Source: Halorhabdus salina
Lineage (GTDB): Archaea; Halobacteriota; Halobacteria; Halobacteriales; Haloarculaceae
NCBI RefSeq assembly: GCF_013839425.1
Contig: NZ_JACDNP010000007.1
Span: forward strand, 1-64,000
Reading direction: 5' to 3'
Length of the DNA stretch: 64,000 nucleotides
This document shows positions 8,058-17,131 of the stretch, piece after piece. Numbering within the stretch: position 1 is the stretch's first letter; the number at the start of each line of letters is the position of its first letter. A model generated the notes under the pieces. It saw only the letters and a program-made list of their open reading frames with translations. It ran no database searches and was not told the origin of the DNA. Position numbers and translations under genes: made by a program.

Positions 8058-8411
8058 ATGGCGCGGTACGAAACGATCGTCGAGGACGGAACTGTCTACG
8101 TGGCCAGCGACGCGGATCGACTCACAGTTGGTGCCGTCGAAGACGTCCTTGCAATCGTCGGCGGACCGTCCTGGACGATCAGATACACCGACGAAGAGAA
8201 AACCCGACATCCGGAGATGGATACCGCTGACGAAGGACTGACTGTCGACGTCGTTGATATGATACAAGCGATGACCCACGGCGAGCAGTTCGTCACCACG
8301 CTTGCCGCCCAGCCAGCCGATCCACCCAGCGACGATTCCGACACGATCGCGCCCCGTCTGGGCCTGTTCGCCGGGAAGTTACTGGAAAACCTCGACAGCG
8401 GACTGGATTGA
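8058..8411 (+). CDS. Conserved haloarchaeal hypothetical protein
   Basis: The 117-residue soluble, acidic protein starts MARYETIVEDG and has a segment resembling a small alpha/beta domain to about residue 80. An unstructured Asp/Ser/Pro stretch and a short amphipathic end follow. No motif I know is present. It is divergent from the HerA-like gene, with 126 bases between the two starts that must hold both promoters. The frame is open from 8007, but the ATG at 8058 gives the first acidic, haloarchaeal-like residues. Confidence 0.6.
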   Translation: MARYETIVEDGTVYVASDADRLTVGAVEDVLAIVGGPSWTIRYTDEEKTRHPEMDTADEGLTVDVVDMIQAMTHGEQFVTTLAAQPADPPSDDSDTIAPRLGLFAGKLLENLDSGLD

Positions 8412-8450
8412 GAACGAGTCGATTCGAGGGACCAGACAGCACACCTCGCC

Positions 8451-9776
8451 CTAGCCGAAGTCGAACAATGACGTCTGCCCAGCCAGATTGTGGTTGCCCG
8501 TCGTCTCCCCCGAGATCGCTGCATGGTCGCCGCCAGAGGTTGCAGTCTGGGCCTCAGTGGCGACCGTGTCGTCGCTGTGATCGTCGATCGATTCTGTCTC
8601 GTTTACAACTGGTTCCTCATCGTCGTGGGTCGACGCCGTGTCGAACCCGCTGAGGGCTACCTGCTCGCGATCAGTGAAGGACAGGTTCGACACGCGAACG
8701 CCGACCTTCCGGACACTCGCCTTATCGAACTCCGAAAGCAAGTCAGCGGCGACGTCCGCTACGAGCGCAGGGTCCTCGACGGGGCCTGAGAGCGAGCGGG
8801 CGCGAGTGTGGACGTCGAAGGGGGGTTCGACGACTTTGATACCGATGGTCTGGTAGAGCGCCCCGTTTCGAGCAGCCCGATCAGCGACGGCCGAGGCAAG
8901 TGTCTGAATCCGTTTCTCGACCCGGTCGAACTCACTGACTGCCTCCGAAAAGGCGGACTCCCGCGAGAAACTCTTGGGATCGTCACGGGGCGTCACGTCG
9001 CGGTCGTCTTCGCCCCTGGCATACCGATAGATCGTCCGCCCGCGCTCGCCGAAGCGATTCGAGAGTCGGTCGGGGTCCGCACTCGCCAGATCTCCAGCCG
9101 TTTCGATGTCCATCTCCCGGAGTTCCCGCGCCGTCGCCGGGCCGACGTTGTGAATCGCTTCGACATCTAGCGGGCCGAAAAATGCCCGCACTTCGCCGGG
9201 TTCGACGACGGTCAGTCCGTCCGGCTTGTCCACGTCACTGGCGATCTTGGCGGCACTCATCGCCGGGGCGATGCCGACGCTGACGACGATCCCCGCCCGG
9301 TCCTGAATTTTCCCTTTCAGGTCATCGCCGAACGACGCCGCATGCGCCCAGTCTGTCCGGTCAGTCACGTCCAAATACGCCTCGTCGATGCTCACCGGTC
9401 GGACCACGTCTGCGTACTCGTCCAAAACGTCTCGGACGTCGTCGCTGATTGACTCGTAGTAGTCCATGTCGACTGGGCGATAGTACGCCGTTGGCTCTTC
9501 GTCGGCGTCGGCATCCGCTCGGCGGGGGAGCGCTTCGAGTGCTTCCTCGATCGACTGAGCGCTCTCGACGCCATACTCGCGGGCTTCGTAACTCGCCGTC
9601 GCGACGGCACCGTGGGACTCACCTTCCGCATACCCCATGCCAACGATAACCGGTTCGTCCCGCAGTTCTGGCTCGCGCAGCCGCTCACAGGAGACGTAAA
9701 AGCAGTCCGCATCGACGTGACAGACGATCTGCTCGTCGGTGGGCGAATCGATGGGGAGCGTACCCGGCCGTGGCAT
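8451..9776 (-). CDS. dinB: DNA polymerase IV (Y-family, DinB)
   Basis: The 441-residue translesion polymerase copies damaged DNA. The catalytic Asp lies in VDADCFYVSCE and the second acidic pair in SIDEAYLDVT. The palm and fingers are followed by the helix-hairpin-helix region (VGPATARELREM) and a little-finger domain to about residue 355. A poorly conserved acidic linker leads to a C-terminal peptide QTSLFDFG that fits the PCNA-interacting pattern (Gln, Leu at +3, Phe at +6). The ATG at 9776 is chosen; a GTG at 9782 adds two residues. It converges with the preceding small gene. Confidence 0.93.
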   Translation of the reverse strand: MPRPGTLPIDSPTDEQIVCHVDADCFYVSCERLREPELRDEPVIVGMGYAEGESHGAVATASYEAREYGVESAQSIEEALEALPRRADADADEEPTAYYRPVDMDYYESISDDVRDVLDEYADVVRPVSIDEAYLDVTDRTDWAHAASFGDDLKGKIQDRAGIVVSVGIAPAMSAAKIASDVDKPDGLTVVEPGEVRAFFGPLDVEAIHNVGPATARELREMDIETAGDLASADPDRLSNRFGERGRTIYRYARGEDDRDVTPRDDPKSFSRESAFSEAVSEFDRVEKRIQTLASAVADRAARNGALYQTIGIKVVEPPFDVHTRARSLSGPVEDPALVADVAADLLSEFDKASVRKVGVRVSNLSFTDREQVALSGFDTASTHDDEEPVVNETESIDDHSDDTVATEAQTATSGGDHAAISGETTGNHNLAGQTSLFDFG

Positions 9777-9782
9777 ACGCAC

Positions 9783-10120
9783 TGTTTAGCCCACGGCGAT
9801 AAGGAAGTTGCTGCTCCGGAACGCTTGGCGGGCTATACGCGCTGCTGGGTCGTGAAATACACAGAAACCCGCCGGGGTCGCGTACCGGCGGTCGTGGCGT
9901 CGCTTGCGCACGGTTCGACTCCCGGACGTTCACGACGGTGGTTCCCGTCGGGAACCCTCTGCGAGGTTCCATGTGAGTGTTACACATTGTCATACTTAAT
10001 GGTTTCCCCGCCTGTCCGATAGTGAGGCCGACCAGTTTGAACTCCCGAGGGTATAGAGACGGTGATCGTCGTAGCAGAAGACTGGATCGGTCGCGAGACC
10101 GACCGAACGGCTCGAATCGA
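9783..10120. other. Intergenic stretch between dinB and tpiA
   Basis: No coding frame here has haloarchaeal codon or residue bias. A hairpin with six base pairs and a GCGA loop (10087-10102) lies 18 bases past the tpiA stop and may help end that transcript. The dinB promoter must lie at the left end. Confidence 0.45.
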
Positions 10121-10768
10121 TCAGGAAAGCGGTTCGACGAGGTCTTCGAGGGCAGCGCGCGGGTCGTCGGCCTTCGCGACACCACTGGCCAGGAGCACGC
10201 CGGTCGCACCCAGGTCACCGGCGGACTCGACGTCTTCGCCGGTCGAGATACCGGCACCACAGTAGACATCGACGGCAGCGTCGACGGCCTCAGCGGCCTC
10301 GACTGCATCCGTCACGATGTCCGGGTCGGCTTTGCTGACGGGCGTGCCAGTGCCGATAAGTTCCGGCGGTTCGACAGCAACCGAGTCGGGACCGAGCGCC
10401 GCGGCGGCGGCGATCTGATCGGGGTTGTTTGCACAAACGCAGGTTTCCAGCCCGGCCCGTTCAGCGGCCTCAACCGAACCGTCGATGTCGGCGAGTTTGA
10501 GCCGCTGTTCGGAGTGATTGATCAGCGTGCCGACGGCACCGGCGTCAGCGACGCTCTCGGCGAGCGTGTGGCCGGTGTTCGAGCCATACTCGATCGGGTC
10601 GACGTGCTGGGCCCAGGTCTCGACGCCAGTGTCGGCGACCGCTTCGAGGTGGGCCGCCTGTGCGGCGACACCGATGCGGACGCCGGACGCTTCGCTTACG
10701 TCCCGTGCGGCCTCGGCGACTTCGACCGGGTCACAGGGGTAGGTCTTGAGGTTGACAAGAACGAACAT
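10121..10768 (-). CDS. tpiA: Triosephosphate isomerase
   Basis: The enzyme interconverts dihydroxyacetone phosphate and glyceraldehyde 3-phosphate in central metabolism. At 215 residues it has the short archaeal form. The substrate Lys lies in LVNLKTYP near residue 8, the catalytic His in INHSEQR near 85, the catalytic Glu in VEPPELIG near 135, and the phosphate-binding GAGIS and LLASGVAKA motifs follow. An A/T-rich TATA-like element with a purine BRE lies about 29 bases before the ATG. The gene is divergent from the HalX regulator. Confidence 0.95.
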   Translation of the reverse strand: MFVLVNLKTYPCDPVEVAEAARDVSEASGVRIGVAAQAAHLEAVADTGVETWAQHVDPIEYGSNTGHTLAESVADAGAVGTLINHSEQRLKLADIDGSVEAAERAGLETCVCANNPDQIAAAAALGPDSVAVEPPELIGTGTPVSKADPDIVTDAVEAAEAVDAAVDVYCGAGISTGEDVESAGDLGATGVLLASGVAKADDPRAALEDLVEPLS

Positions 10769-10884
10769 TGCATTTCATACTGTGTCGACCGGGCGAAAAT
10801 AGGTTTCGAACCGTCGCGTCTGTGACAGCATCAGATTCGGCCCAAACAGTGACGGTTAAGACCCTCTCGACGTAATCATACGGC

Positions 10885-11442
10885 GTGACTGACCGGAGCG
10901 AGGCGACGACTGTCCTTATCGTCGAAGACGAAGATCACTTAGCAGACCTGTACGCGGAGTATCTCACCGATCAGTACGACGTTCGGACAGCCTACGGTGG
11001 CCAGCAGGCCATCAACGAACTCGACGCGACGGTTGATCTTGTCCTCCTCGATCGTCGCATGCCCGTCGTCTCGGGGAACGAAGTGCTCGCAACCATCGAA
11101 GAGCAGGGTATCGACGTCCAGGTAGCGATGGTGACCGCTGTCGATCCTGACTTCGACATTATCGACCTGGGTGTCGACGACTACGTCGTCAAGCCGGTGA
11201 GTAAAGGGACACTACGAAACGTCGTCGATCGCCTGGAAACGATTTCGAAGTACAACGAACAGCGCCGAAAGCTCACGGCCAAGAAGCTCAAGCGCAACGT
11301 CCTCGAAGTGGAGAAGACACGCCCGGAACTGACAAATAGCGAACGGTTCACAGCGCTCGAAGGGGAAATTGATCGACTCGAAGCCGATGTCGAGGAACTA
11401 GCGGAGTCACTCGAAGAACGTCAGATTACGCGCGGAAATTGA
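10885..11442 (+). CDS. HalX-domain response regulator
   Basis: The 185-residue protein starts with a CheY-like receiver at about 8-120, with the acidic pair EDE and the phospho-acceptor Asp in VLLDRRMP; Thr and Lys follow in MVTAV and VVKPV. The C-terminal 60 residues are a charged helical HalX domain instead of a DNA-binding output domain. HalX proteins are common in haloarchaea and receive phosphate from histidine kinases; their outputs are unknown. No kinase gene is near, so the partner is encoded elsewhere. The start is GTG 10885, with TTAAG at 10856-10860 as the likely promoter element. Confidence 0.85.
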   Translation: MTDRSEATTVLIVEDEDHLADLYAEYLTDQYDVRTAYGGQQAINELDATVDLVLLDRRMPVVSGNEVLATIEEQGIDVQVAMVTAVDPDFDIIDLGVDDYVVKPVSKGTLRNVVDRLETISKYNEQRRKLTAKKLKRNVLEVEKTRPELTNSERFTALEGEIDRLEADVEELAESLEERQITRGN

Positions 11443-11455
11443 CCGGCCCGCCTTT

Positions 11456-11998
11456 TTAAGAATCCTTGCGCTCGACAACGTCACCGAGCGTGTATTCGCC
11501 GACGTCCGAGCCGCCATCCCAGTCAGTGTCGCCTTCATCACCGCTTTCCGTCAGCGTGATGTCGAGTGCATGTTCGAGCTTCCCCTGAACGTCGTCGCTG
11601 GGGAGGTGGCCGCCGTGTTCGAGCTGCCGGATGAGGCTCGCCTTTTCGTTGAGTTGGTCGGCGAGTTCGCTCTGGCTGAGCCCGGCTGATTCGCGGGCTG
11701 CCCGGATACGCTCGTCAAAGTCCTGGACGAGTTCGTCCATCTCATCGAACATGTCCTGTCGGCGGCCGCCGCTTGATTGACTCGCCGAACTCGATGTTGA
11801 TGGCGACCCGTCGGAACTTGACGCGCTCGAACTGGAAGAGCTGCCCGTCGAGTACTTCGTCGACGCCGATCCCGAGTCCGCAGTCTGGACTTCGGTCCCG
11901 AAGTCAGTACACTCATCACAGACATCCAGTTCCGCACCCTCCACTTTGATCGTGTTGGGCGACTGGGTCTCCGCCCCGCACATCTCACACTGTACCAT
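11456..11998 (-). CDS. Multiprotein bridging factor 1 homologue (MBF1)
   Basis: The 180-residue protein begins MVQCEMCGAE with a zinc ribbon formed by CEMC and CDEC. A long Ser-rich acidic linker (about 45-90) leads to a Cro/C1-type helix-turn-helix at about 110-165 (LSQSELADQL and LIRQLEHGG). This architecture is that of archaeal MBF1, which in eukaryotes bridges activators and TBP and in archaea associates with the ribosome. The Ser-rich linker is longer than usual. The ATG at 11998 removes nine basic residues of the open frame. It converges on the HalX gene, with stops 14 bases apart. Confidence 0.85.
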   Translation of the reverse strand: MVQCEMCGAETQSPNTIKVEGAELDVCDECTDFGTEVQTADSGSASTKYSTGSSSSSSASSSDGSPSTSSSASQSSGGRRQDMFDEMDELVQDFDERIRAARESAGLSQSELADQLNEKASLIRQLEHGGHLPSDDVQGKLEHALDITLTESGDEGDTDWDGGSDVGEYTLGDVVERKDS

Positions 11999-12148
11999 GT
12001 GAGTCCTTTGCCTGCGCCGGGGCATAAATCGTACGCCTACCTGGGTGGCGAAGCGATTTCCGCGATGGAGTCAAACGACCACTATCGAGTGCCCGCGTAT
12101 CCTGCCGGTTTCCCCATCCTCATCCCGATTTAGGACGGAGGCTGGGCA

Positions 12149-12664
12149 ATGTCACAGACGACGAATGAGTCGCCGGTCGAGCAGTTTACCACCTCGCTCG
12201 CCGAGATCGAGGTGGACTGGACGACAACCGGACTGGACGACATCGAATCGACGCTTACAGCACTGATCGAGTCGCCGGCAGTCGGCGTGGAACTCCCGAT
12301 CGATGGCGTCACACTCCCGGAACGTGTCGAGACAAATCCGGATCCAACAGCGATCCGGACGGCCACGACCGGCGTGACACCGGCGACCCTGGCCATCGCT
12401 GATTACGGCAGCGTTGTCCTCGAATCCGACCCGAACGGCTCCGAACTGATGAGCCTCTTTTCCGGAACACATGTCGTCGTTATCGAGGAGTCGGATATCG
12501 TCGGATCGATGGCCGAAGCCTTCGAGGCACTCGGCCCACACCTGCGTGAGGAACGCGGTGACGCGATCGTGGCGACGGGAGCCAGTGCAACGTCGGACAT
12601 GGGGGCACTCGTCCGTGGCGTCCACGGGCCGAAACACGTCCACATCGTTATCATCGAATCATGA
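12149..12664 (+). CDS. LUD-domain protein, LutC-type lactate utilisation subunit
   Basis: The 171-residue protein has the LUD/LutC fold: a helical start, then a nucleotide-like core with DYGSVVLESD and a C-terminal GVHGPKHVHIVIIE that matches the family's GPSKTADI-type region. LutC works with LutA and LutB to oxidise lactate to pyruvate. The stop overlaps the next gene's start by four bases (12661-12664), so the two are translated together. No lactate permease or FAD-type lactate dehydrogenase gene is near. Confidence 0.8.
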   Translation: MSQTTNESPVEQFTTSLAEIEVDWTTTGLDDIESTLTALIESPAVGVELPIDGVTLPERVETNPDPTAIRTATTGVTPATLAIADYGSVVLESDPNGSELMSLFSGTHVVVIEESDIVGSMAEAFEALGPHLREERGDAIVATGASATSDMGALVRGVHGPKHVHIVIIES

Positions 12665-14856
12665 GCGGGAAAACCTCGAAACGTGCGAAGGCAGCGAAAA
12701 TCCGGGAGATCCTCGACACCGAAGGCGCCGCTATCGAGACCAACACCCAGGGGTTCAACGACGATCGGTACGAGTCGGTCGCCAACCTGGAGAATTACGA
12801 AGCCCTCAAAGACGAGGCACGCGCGATCAAGGAAGACGCCATCGAGAGATTGCCCGAGCTGATCGAGGAACTCACGGCCGCCGTCGAGGCAAACGGCGGC
12901 ACGGTCTATCTTGCCGAAGACGCCGCTGACGCCAACGAATATATCGAATCAATCGCCAAAGACGCCGATGCCGACAGCGTGGCAAAGAGCAAGTCAATGA
13001 CGACGGAGGAACTCGACGTCAACGAACACCTCGAAAGCGCTGGCGTCGACGTCGTCGAAACCGACCTCGGCGAGTGGGTGTTACAGGTGGCTGAGGAAGC
13101 CCCGTCCCACCTTGTTGCCCCCGCGATCCACAAATCACGTGCGGAAATCGCGGACCTGTTCGAGGACCACTTCGATCCCGACGTCCCCCTGGAAACGGCC
13201 GAGGACCTCACGAACTTCGCCCGCGAGCAATTGGCCGACCAGATCGCTGACGCCGACGTGGGCATGACGGGCGCGAACTTTCTGACGGCCGACTCCGGGA
13301 CGATGGCACTCGTGACCAGCGAGGGGAACGCCCGCAAGACCGTCGCCAGCGCGGACACCCACGTCGCGGTGGCCGGCGTCGAAAAGATAATTCCCAGCGT
13401 GGAGGACCTCCAGCCGTTCGTCGAGTTGATAGGGCGCTCTGGAACGGGCCAGGACATCACCTCCTACATTTCGCTGCTGACACCACCGATCGACGCGCCC
13501 ACGTTCAATGGCGACCGCTTGGGCGATCCGGACGACCGCGAGTTCCACCTCGTCCTCGTGGACAACGGCCGCATGGCGATGCGCGAGGACGACGACCTCC
13601 GGGAGACGCTTTACTGTATCCGGTGTTCTGCATGTGCCAATTCGTGTGCCAACTTCCAACAGGTCGGCGGTCACGCCTTCGGCGGGGAGACTTACACCGG
13701 CGGGATCGCCACTGGCTGGGAGGCCGGTATCGGTGGCGAGGAAAGCGCCGAAGAGTTCAACGACCTCTGTACCGGCTGCAGTCGCTGTACTGAAGCCTGT
13801 CCCGTCAAGATAGACATCCCCTGGATCAACACCGTCGTGCGGGATCGACTCAACCGCGGCGAGGATCCGGACACGTTCGATCACCTCGTCACCGGACTGA
13901 CGCCAGACGAGGAACCCGCCGGCCTGGACCTCCAGAAGCGCTTTTTCGGGAATTTCGCCACCGTCGCGACACTCGGCAGCGCGTTCGCCCCGCTGTCGAA
14001 CTGGGCCGCCGCGGCCCCGCCGTCCCGGTGGATTGCCGAGAAACTGCTCGGCGTCGATCGCCGGCGAGAGATGCCGAAATTCACGCGCGGGACGCTCCGC
14101 AAGTGGGCCAAGGGTCGAGAACCGCCAGCAGACCCCGAGCGCGAAGTCGTCCTGCTCGCCGACACCTACACCAACTACATGCACGTCGAGCGGGGCAAAG
14201 CCGCGATCCGGACGCTCGAAGCCCTCGACGTGGAAGTCCACGTCGCGGACGTGACCGAAAGCGGCCGCGCCGCCCTCTCACAGGGCATGATCGAGACGGC
14301 CCGCGAGCACGCCGAAACCGTCGCCGACGCGCTGGAACCCCACCTCGAAGCCGGGCGCGACGTGGTTATGGTCGAGCCGAGCGACCTCGCGATGCTCCGG
14401 AACGATTACCGTCGGTTGCTCCCCGAGGAAGCGTTCGACCGACTTTCGACAAACAGTTACGAGGTCTTGGAGTACGTCTTCGGCCGCCTCGAAAACGGCG
14501 CGGACCTCGACGCGCTTGCCGACGGCGACGGCGAGGAAATCGCCTATCACAGCCACTGTCAGCAACGGACGCTCGGGTTGGCGGCTCACACCGAAGCGAT
14601 CCTCGACGAAGTGGGCTACGACATGGTCACCTCGGAGGTCGAGTGCTGCGGGATGGCCGGCTCCTTTGGCTTCAAACAGCAGTATTACGACGTCAGCATG
14701 GCCGTCGGTGACGACCTCCGCGAACAATTCACCACGCCCGAGACTGAAGATCGGCGGGTCGTGGCGAGTGGCACGTCCTGTCATGACCAACTGACTGATC
14801 TGCTCGATCGACCAGCGACACACCCGGTCGAGTTGATCGCGCCCGAGGAGGAGTAA
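12661..14856 (+). CDS. LutB-LutA fusion: LUD, 4Fe-4S and CCG-domain protein
   Basis: The 731-residue protein joins functions that are separate in bacteria. The N-terminal 300 residues are a LUD domain. Two 4Fe-4S clusters follow at about 320-390, with CIRCSACANSC and CTGCSRCTEACP. The C-terminal part has cysteine-rich CCG elements typical of heterodisulfide-reductase-like LutA, with HSHCQQRT, VECCGMAGSFG and SGTSCHDQL at about 640-715. The whole resembles a single-chain LutAB that would pass electrons from lactate to the respiratory chain, together with LutC encoded just upstream. It is cytoplasmic or membrane-associated; no membrane segment is seen. Confidence 0.85.
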   Translation: MSGKTSKRAKAAKIREILDTEGAAIETNTQGFNDDRYESVANLENYEALKDEARAIKEDAIERLPELIEELTAAVEANGGTVYLAEDAADANEYIESIAKDADADSVAKSKSMTTEELDVNEHLESAGVDVVETDLGEWVLQVAEEAPSHLVAPAIHKSRAEIADLFEDHFDPDVPLETAEDLTNFAREQLADQIADADVGMTGANFLTADSGTMALVTSEGNARKTVASADTHVAVAGVEKIIPSVEDLQPFVELIGRSGTGQDITSYISLLTPPIDAPTFNGDRLGDPDDREFHLVLVDNGRMAMREDDDLRETLYCIRCSACANSCANFQQVGGHAFGGETYTGGIATGWEAGIGGEESAEEFNDLCTGCSRCTEACPVKIDIPWINTVVRDRLNRGEDPDTFDHLVTGLTPDEEPAGLDLQKRFFGNFATVATLGSAFAPLSNWAAAAPPSRWIAEKLLGVDRRREMPKFTRGTLRKWAKGREPPADPEREVVLLADTYTNYMHVERGKAAIRTLEALDVEVHVADVTESGRAALSQGMIETAREHAETVADALEPHLEAGRDVVMVEPSDLAMLRNDYRRLLPEEAFDRLSTNSYEVLEYVFGRLENGADLDALADGDGEEIAYHSHCQQRTLGLAAHTEAILDEVGYDMVTSEVECCGMAGSFGFKQQYYDVSMAVGDDLREQFTTPETEDRRVVASGTSCHDQLTDLLDRPATHPVELIAPEEE

Positions 14857-14870
14857 GCGTCCGCGAAAGC

Positions 14871-15479
14871 TCAGTCCAGATCCCGAAGCGACACCACAAG
14901 TCGCTGGATCGCGGTGAAGTGACCGACGACGGCGAAGACGACGAGCAACCAGCCGACGACCGAAAGGCCACGGATTGGCTCGCCGTACACGAACGCCACG
15001 ACGCCAACAACCCCGGTGAGTGCGAGGCGATCAGCCCGACCCAAGAGACCGCCATAAACCCGGTCAAGTCCGACTGCCTGGGCCTGGGTTCCCAAGTAGG
15101 ATGTCATCAACACGCCCGTGATCGCTGCGACACCGAGATCCCAGCGGTCGATGCCCCCAGCTAGCCCGACGAGGACGAGCAAGTCAGCATAGCGATCGAA
15201 GACGTGATCGAGCAGGTCACCGGCCGCCGATTCGGTTCCCAGTTCCCGAGCGATTGCACCGTCAAGCAGATCGAGCAGGCCGTTGAGAAACACCAGGAAT
15301 GCGCCCGCGAGATACCAGCTCGGCGCAGATGGGCCGAAGTAGAACGCGACGGCGGCCCCACCGGCGACGAGCAGTGCTACGACGCTGACGGCGTTCGGCG
15401 TGAGCCCGAGCCGAACGCTCACTGCGACGAACGGGTCGAGCAGTCGGTCCGTGAGTGGACGGAGCCGATCGAGCGTCAT
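14871..15479 (-). CDS. CDP-alcohol phosphatidyltransferase family protein
   Basis: The 202-residue membrane enzyme has the family motif D-x2-D-G-x2-A-R-x8-G-x3-D-x3-D at about residues 68-92 (LLDLLDGAIAR through DLLDHVFD). It also has five or six hydrophobic segments. Such enzymes move a phospho-alcohol from a CDP-lipid to an acceptor such as glycerol phosphate, serine or inositol phosphate; here the lipid would be CDP-archaeol. The acceptor cannot be told from the sequence. The start overlaps the stop of the adenylate-kinase-like gene by four bases, and that gene similarly overlaps hisC, so the three form one operon. Confidence 0.85.
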   Translation of the reverse strand: MTLDRLRPLTDRLLDPFVAVSVRLGLTPNAVSVVALLVAGGAAVAFYFGPSAPSWYLAGAFLVFLNGLLDLLDGAIARELGTESAAGDLLDHVFDRYADLLVLVGLAGGIDRWDLGVAAITGVLMTSYLGTQAQAVGLDRVYGGLLGRADRLALTGVVGVVAFVYGEPIRGLSVVGWLLVVFAVVGHFTAIQRLVVSLRDLD

Positions 15480-15982
15480 AGGTAGTCGATGTAGGATACC
15501 GCCCCGGCCCCTGGCTTGCGATCCCCGTCGATGACGGCTTCGATCTCGGTGGCGACCGCCTCAGGCGAGCGATCGGTCGTCTCGATCTCGTAGACTGATT
15601 CGCCGCCGTGCTCCTCGATCGCCTCGACGAGAATGACGTCCAGGGCCTCACTCTCGGCGTTTTCCTGTGCGCTTTCTTCGCTCTCGCCGCGGTCGCTCAG
15701 TCGCTGTTCGATCGTCTCGGGATGACAGCGGAGGACGATCACGCGATCGACTGGAAGGTGATGGGCGAGGTGAGATTCGACGACGACATCGTCGCGCCCG
15801 TCGAACCAGTCCCGGACGGCGTCGAGATCGGCGATCGTCGAATCGCGTTCGTCGTCGACGCCCTGTGAAAGCCCTTCCTGCGTGATGACTTCGTTGAGAT
15901 GAACGACATCCAGATCCCGTTCCAGACGGTCCGTTGCGCTCGTTTTGCCAGTGCCGGGCGTCCCAGTGACGGCGACCCTCAC
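15476..15982 (-). CDS. Adenylate kinase family protein (Fap7/AK6-like)
   Basis: The 168-residue protein has a P-loop GTPGTGKT at about 7-14, the NMP-binding region DVVHLNEVI and a lid-like stretch rich in Arg, Glu and Ser. It matches the short archaeal AK6/Fap7-type kinases, which phosphorylate nucleoside monophosphates and also help mature the small ribosomal subunit. It is the middle gene of a run with four-base overlaps at both ends (15476-15479 and 15979-15982). The link to phospholipid and histidine genes may reflect shared transcription, not a shared pathway. Confidence 0.8.
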   Translation of the reverse strand: MRVAVTGTPGTGKTSATDRLERDLDVVHLNEVITQEGLSQGVDDERDSTIADLDAVRDWFDGRDDVVVESHLAHHLPVDRVIVLRCHPETIEQRLSDRGESEESAQENAESEALDVILVEAIEEHGGESVYEIETTDRSPEAVATEIEAVIDGDRKPGAGAVSYIDYL

Positions 15983-17052
15983 GAATCGAGCACCTCGTTG
16001 ATGGTTTCGACCGCCGTCTTCGTCTCCGCACGGGTCCCACAGGTGATCCGGACGTGTTCGGGCAGACCGAAGCTCGAACAGTCCCGGACGATCACGCCCC
16101 GCTCTTTGCTCTCCTGGGCGACGCGCGTCGCGTCACCGACCTCCGCGAGAACGAAGTTTCCGCCGCTCTCGTAGGTCCTCGCGTCGAGATTGTCCTGATA
16201 GTATTCGCGACTCCACTCGACAAGGTCCCGGATCTTCTGGATGTGTTCCTCGTCGTCCAGTGCGGCCAATCCGGCCCGGCAAGCGAGCTCACTCGCCGAG
16301 AAGGGCGTGTTGATTCGCTCGTAGGCATCGGCCCACTCCGTGGGCGTGATGGCGTACCCGAGTCGAAGGCCGGCGAGACCATACGCTTTCGAGAACGTGC
16401 GGATGACCGCGACGTCATCGCGCTGTCTAACAAGTTCAACGGCACTCGGACGGTCGGCGAACTCGTTGTAGGCCTCGTCGACGACCACGAGCGTCTCCTC
16501 GTCGGTCCGGTCGGCGATTGCTTCGATCTCGTCGAGAGAAACCTGCGATCCCGTGGGATTGTGCGGGCTCGTCAGGTAGACTATTCGCTCGCCGTCGTAG
16601 CCATCGAGGACGCGATCGGGTGACTGGTGGAAGCCGTCGTCGGCCACGAGCGGATAGGTGTGGACCTCGCCGTGGTGATACCGGGCGCTCATCGAGTGAT
16701 AAGTAAAGTCCGGGTCGGGGACCAGTGCGGCTTGCCCGGGGTCAAGCATCGCGCGGGAAAGGGCGTCCATCGCACCGTCGCCCCCGTTTGCCGGCCAGAT
16801 CTGGGCCGGGTCGACGTCCCAGCGGTCGGCCAGCCGCTCGACGAGATCAGCGTGGGAGGCTTTCGGATAGGCGTGAATCCGTTCGGCGTGCTCGCGGATC
16901 GCTTCAACAGCCTTTGGACTCGGGCCGATGGCGTTCTCGTTCGAAGAGAGTTTGATCAGGTCGTCGGGGTCGACGCCGAGTTCGCGGGCGGTCTCTTCGA
17001 TCCCGCGCCCGGCACGATAGACAGTGTGGGAAGAGAGGTCCCGTGGGTTCAT
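15979..17052 (-). CDS. hisC: Histidinol-phosphate aminotransferase
   Basis: The 357-residue PLP enzyme makes histidinol phosphate in histidine synthesis. Visible are LSSNENAIGPSP near the N-terminus, the substrate region DPDFTYHS, the SPHNPTG motif, the PLP-contacting DEAYNEF, and FSKAYGLAGLRLGY with the Schiff-base Lys near residue 220. The frame runs to 17283, but the ATG at 17052 starts MNPRDLSSHTVYRAGRGI as usual for haloarchaeal HisC. It heads the three-gene run with the kinase and the CDP-alcohol transferase. Confidence 0.92.
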   Translation of the reverse strand: MNPRDLSSHTVYRAGRGIEETARELGVDPDDLIKLSSNENAIGPSPKAVEAIREHAERIHAYPKASHADLVERLADRWDVDPAQIWPANGGDGAMDALSRAMLDPGQAALVPDPDFTYHSMSARYHHGEVHTYPLVADDGFHQSPDRVLDGYDGERIVYLTSPHNPTGSQVSLDEIEAIADRTDEETLVVVDEAYNEFADRPSAVELVRQRDDVAVIRTFSKAYGLAGLRLGYAITPTEWADAYERINTPFSASELACRAGLAALDDEEHIQKIRDLVEWSREYYQDNLDARTYESGGNFVLAEVGDATRVAQESKERGVIVRDCSSFGLPEHVRITCGTRAETKTAVETINEVLDS

Positions 17053-17131
17053 ACCCGAAGGGTGGGGGGCGGGCACTCTTAAGCGTGCATACCTGTCGCT
17101 ACGGGGCGTTCGAATCGGGAAAACAGGCCAC

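Noticed and set aside
9912-9923. GGTTCGACTCCC resembling a tRNA T arm
   Set aside because: The flanking bases do not pair as a T stem, and no anticodon or acceptor stem surrounds it.
9977-10825. 282-codon plus-strand frame over tpiA
   Set aside because: It is a shadow of tpiA and has no family motif.
13135-14241. 368-codon minus-strand frame over the LutB-LutA gene
   Set aside because: It is a shadow of the Fe-S protein, without a recognisable domain.
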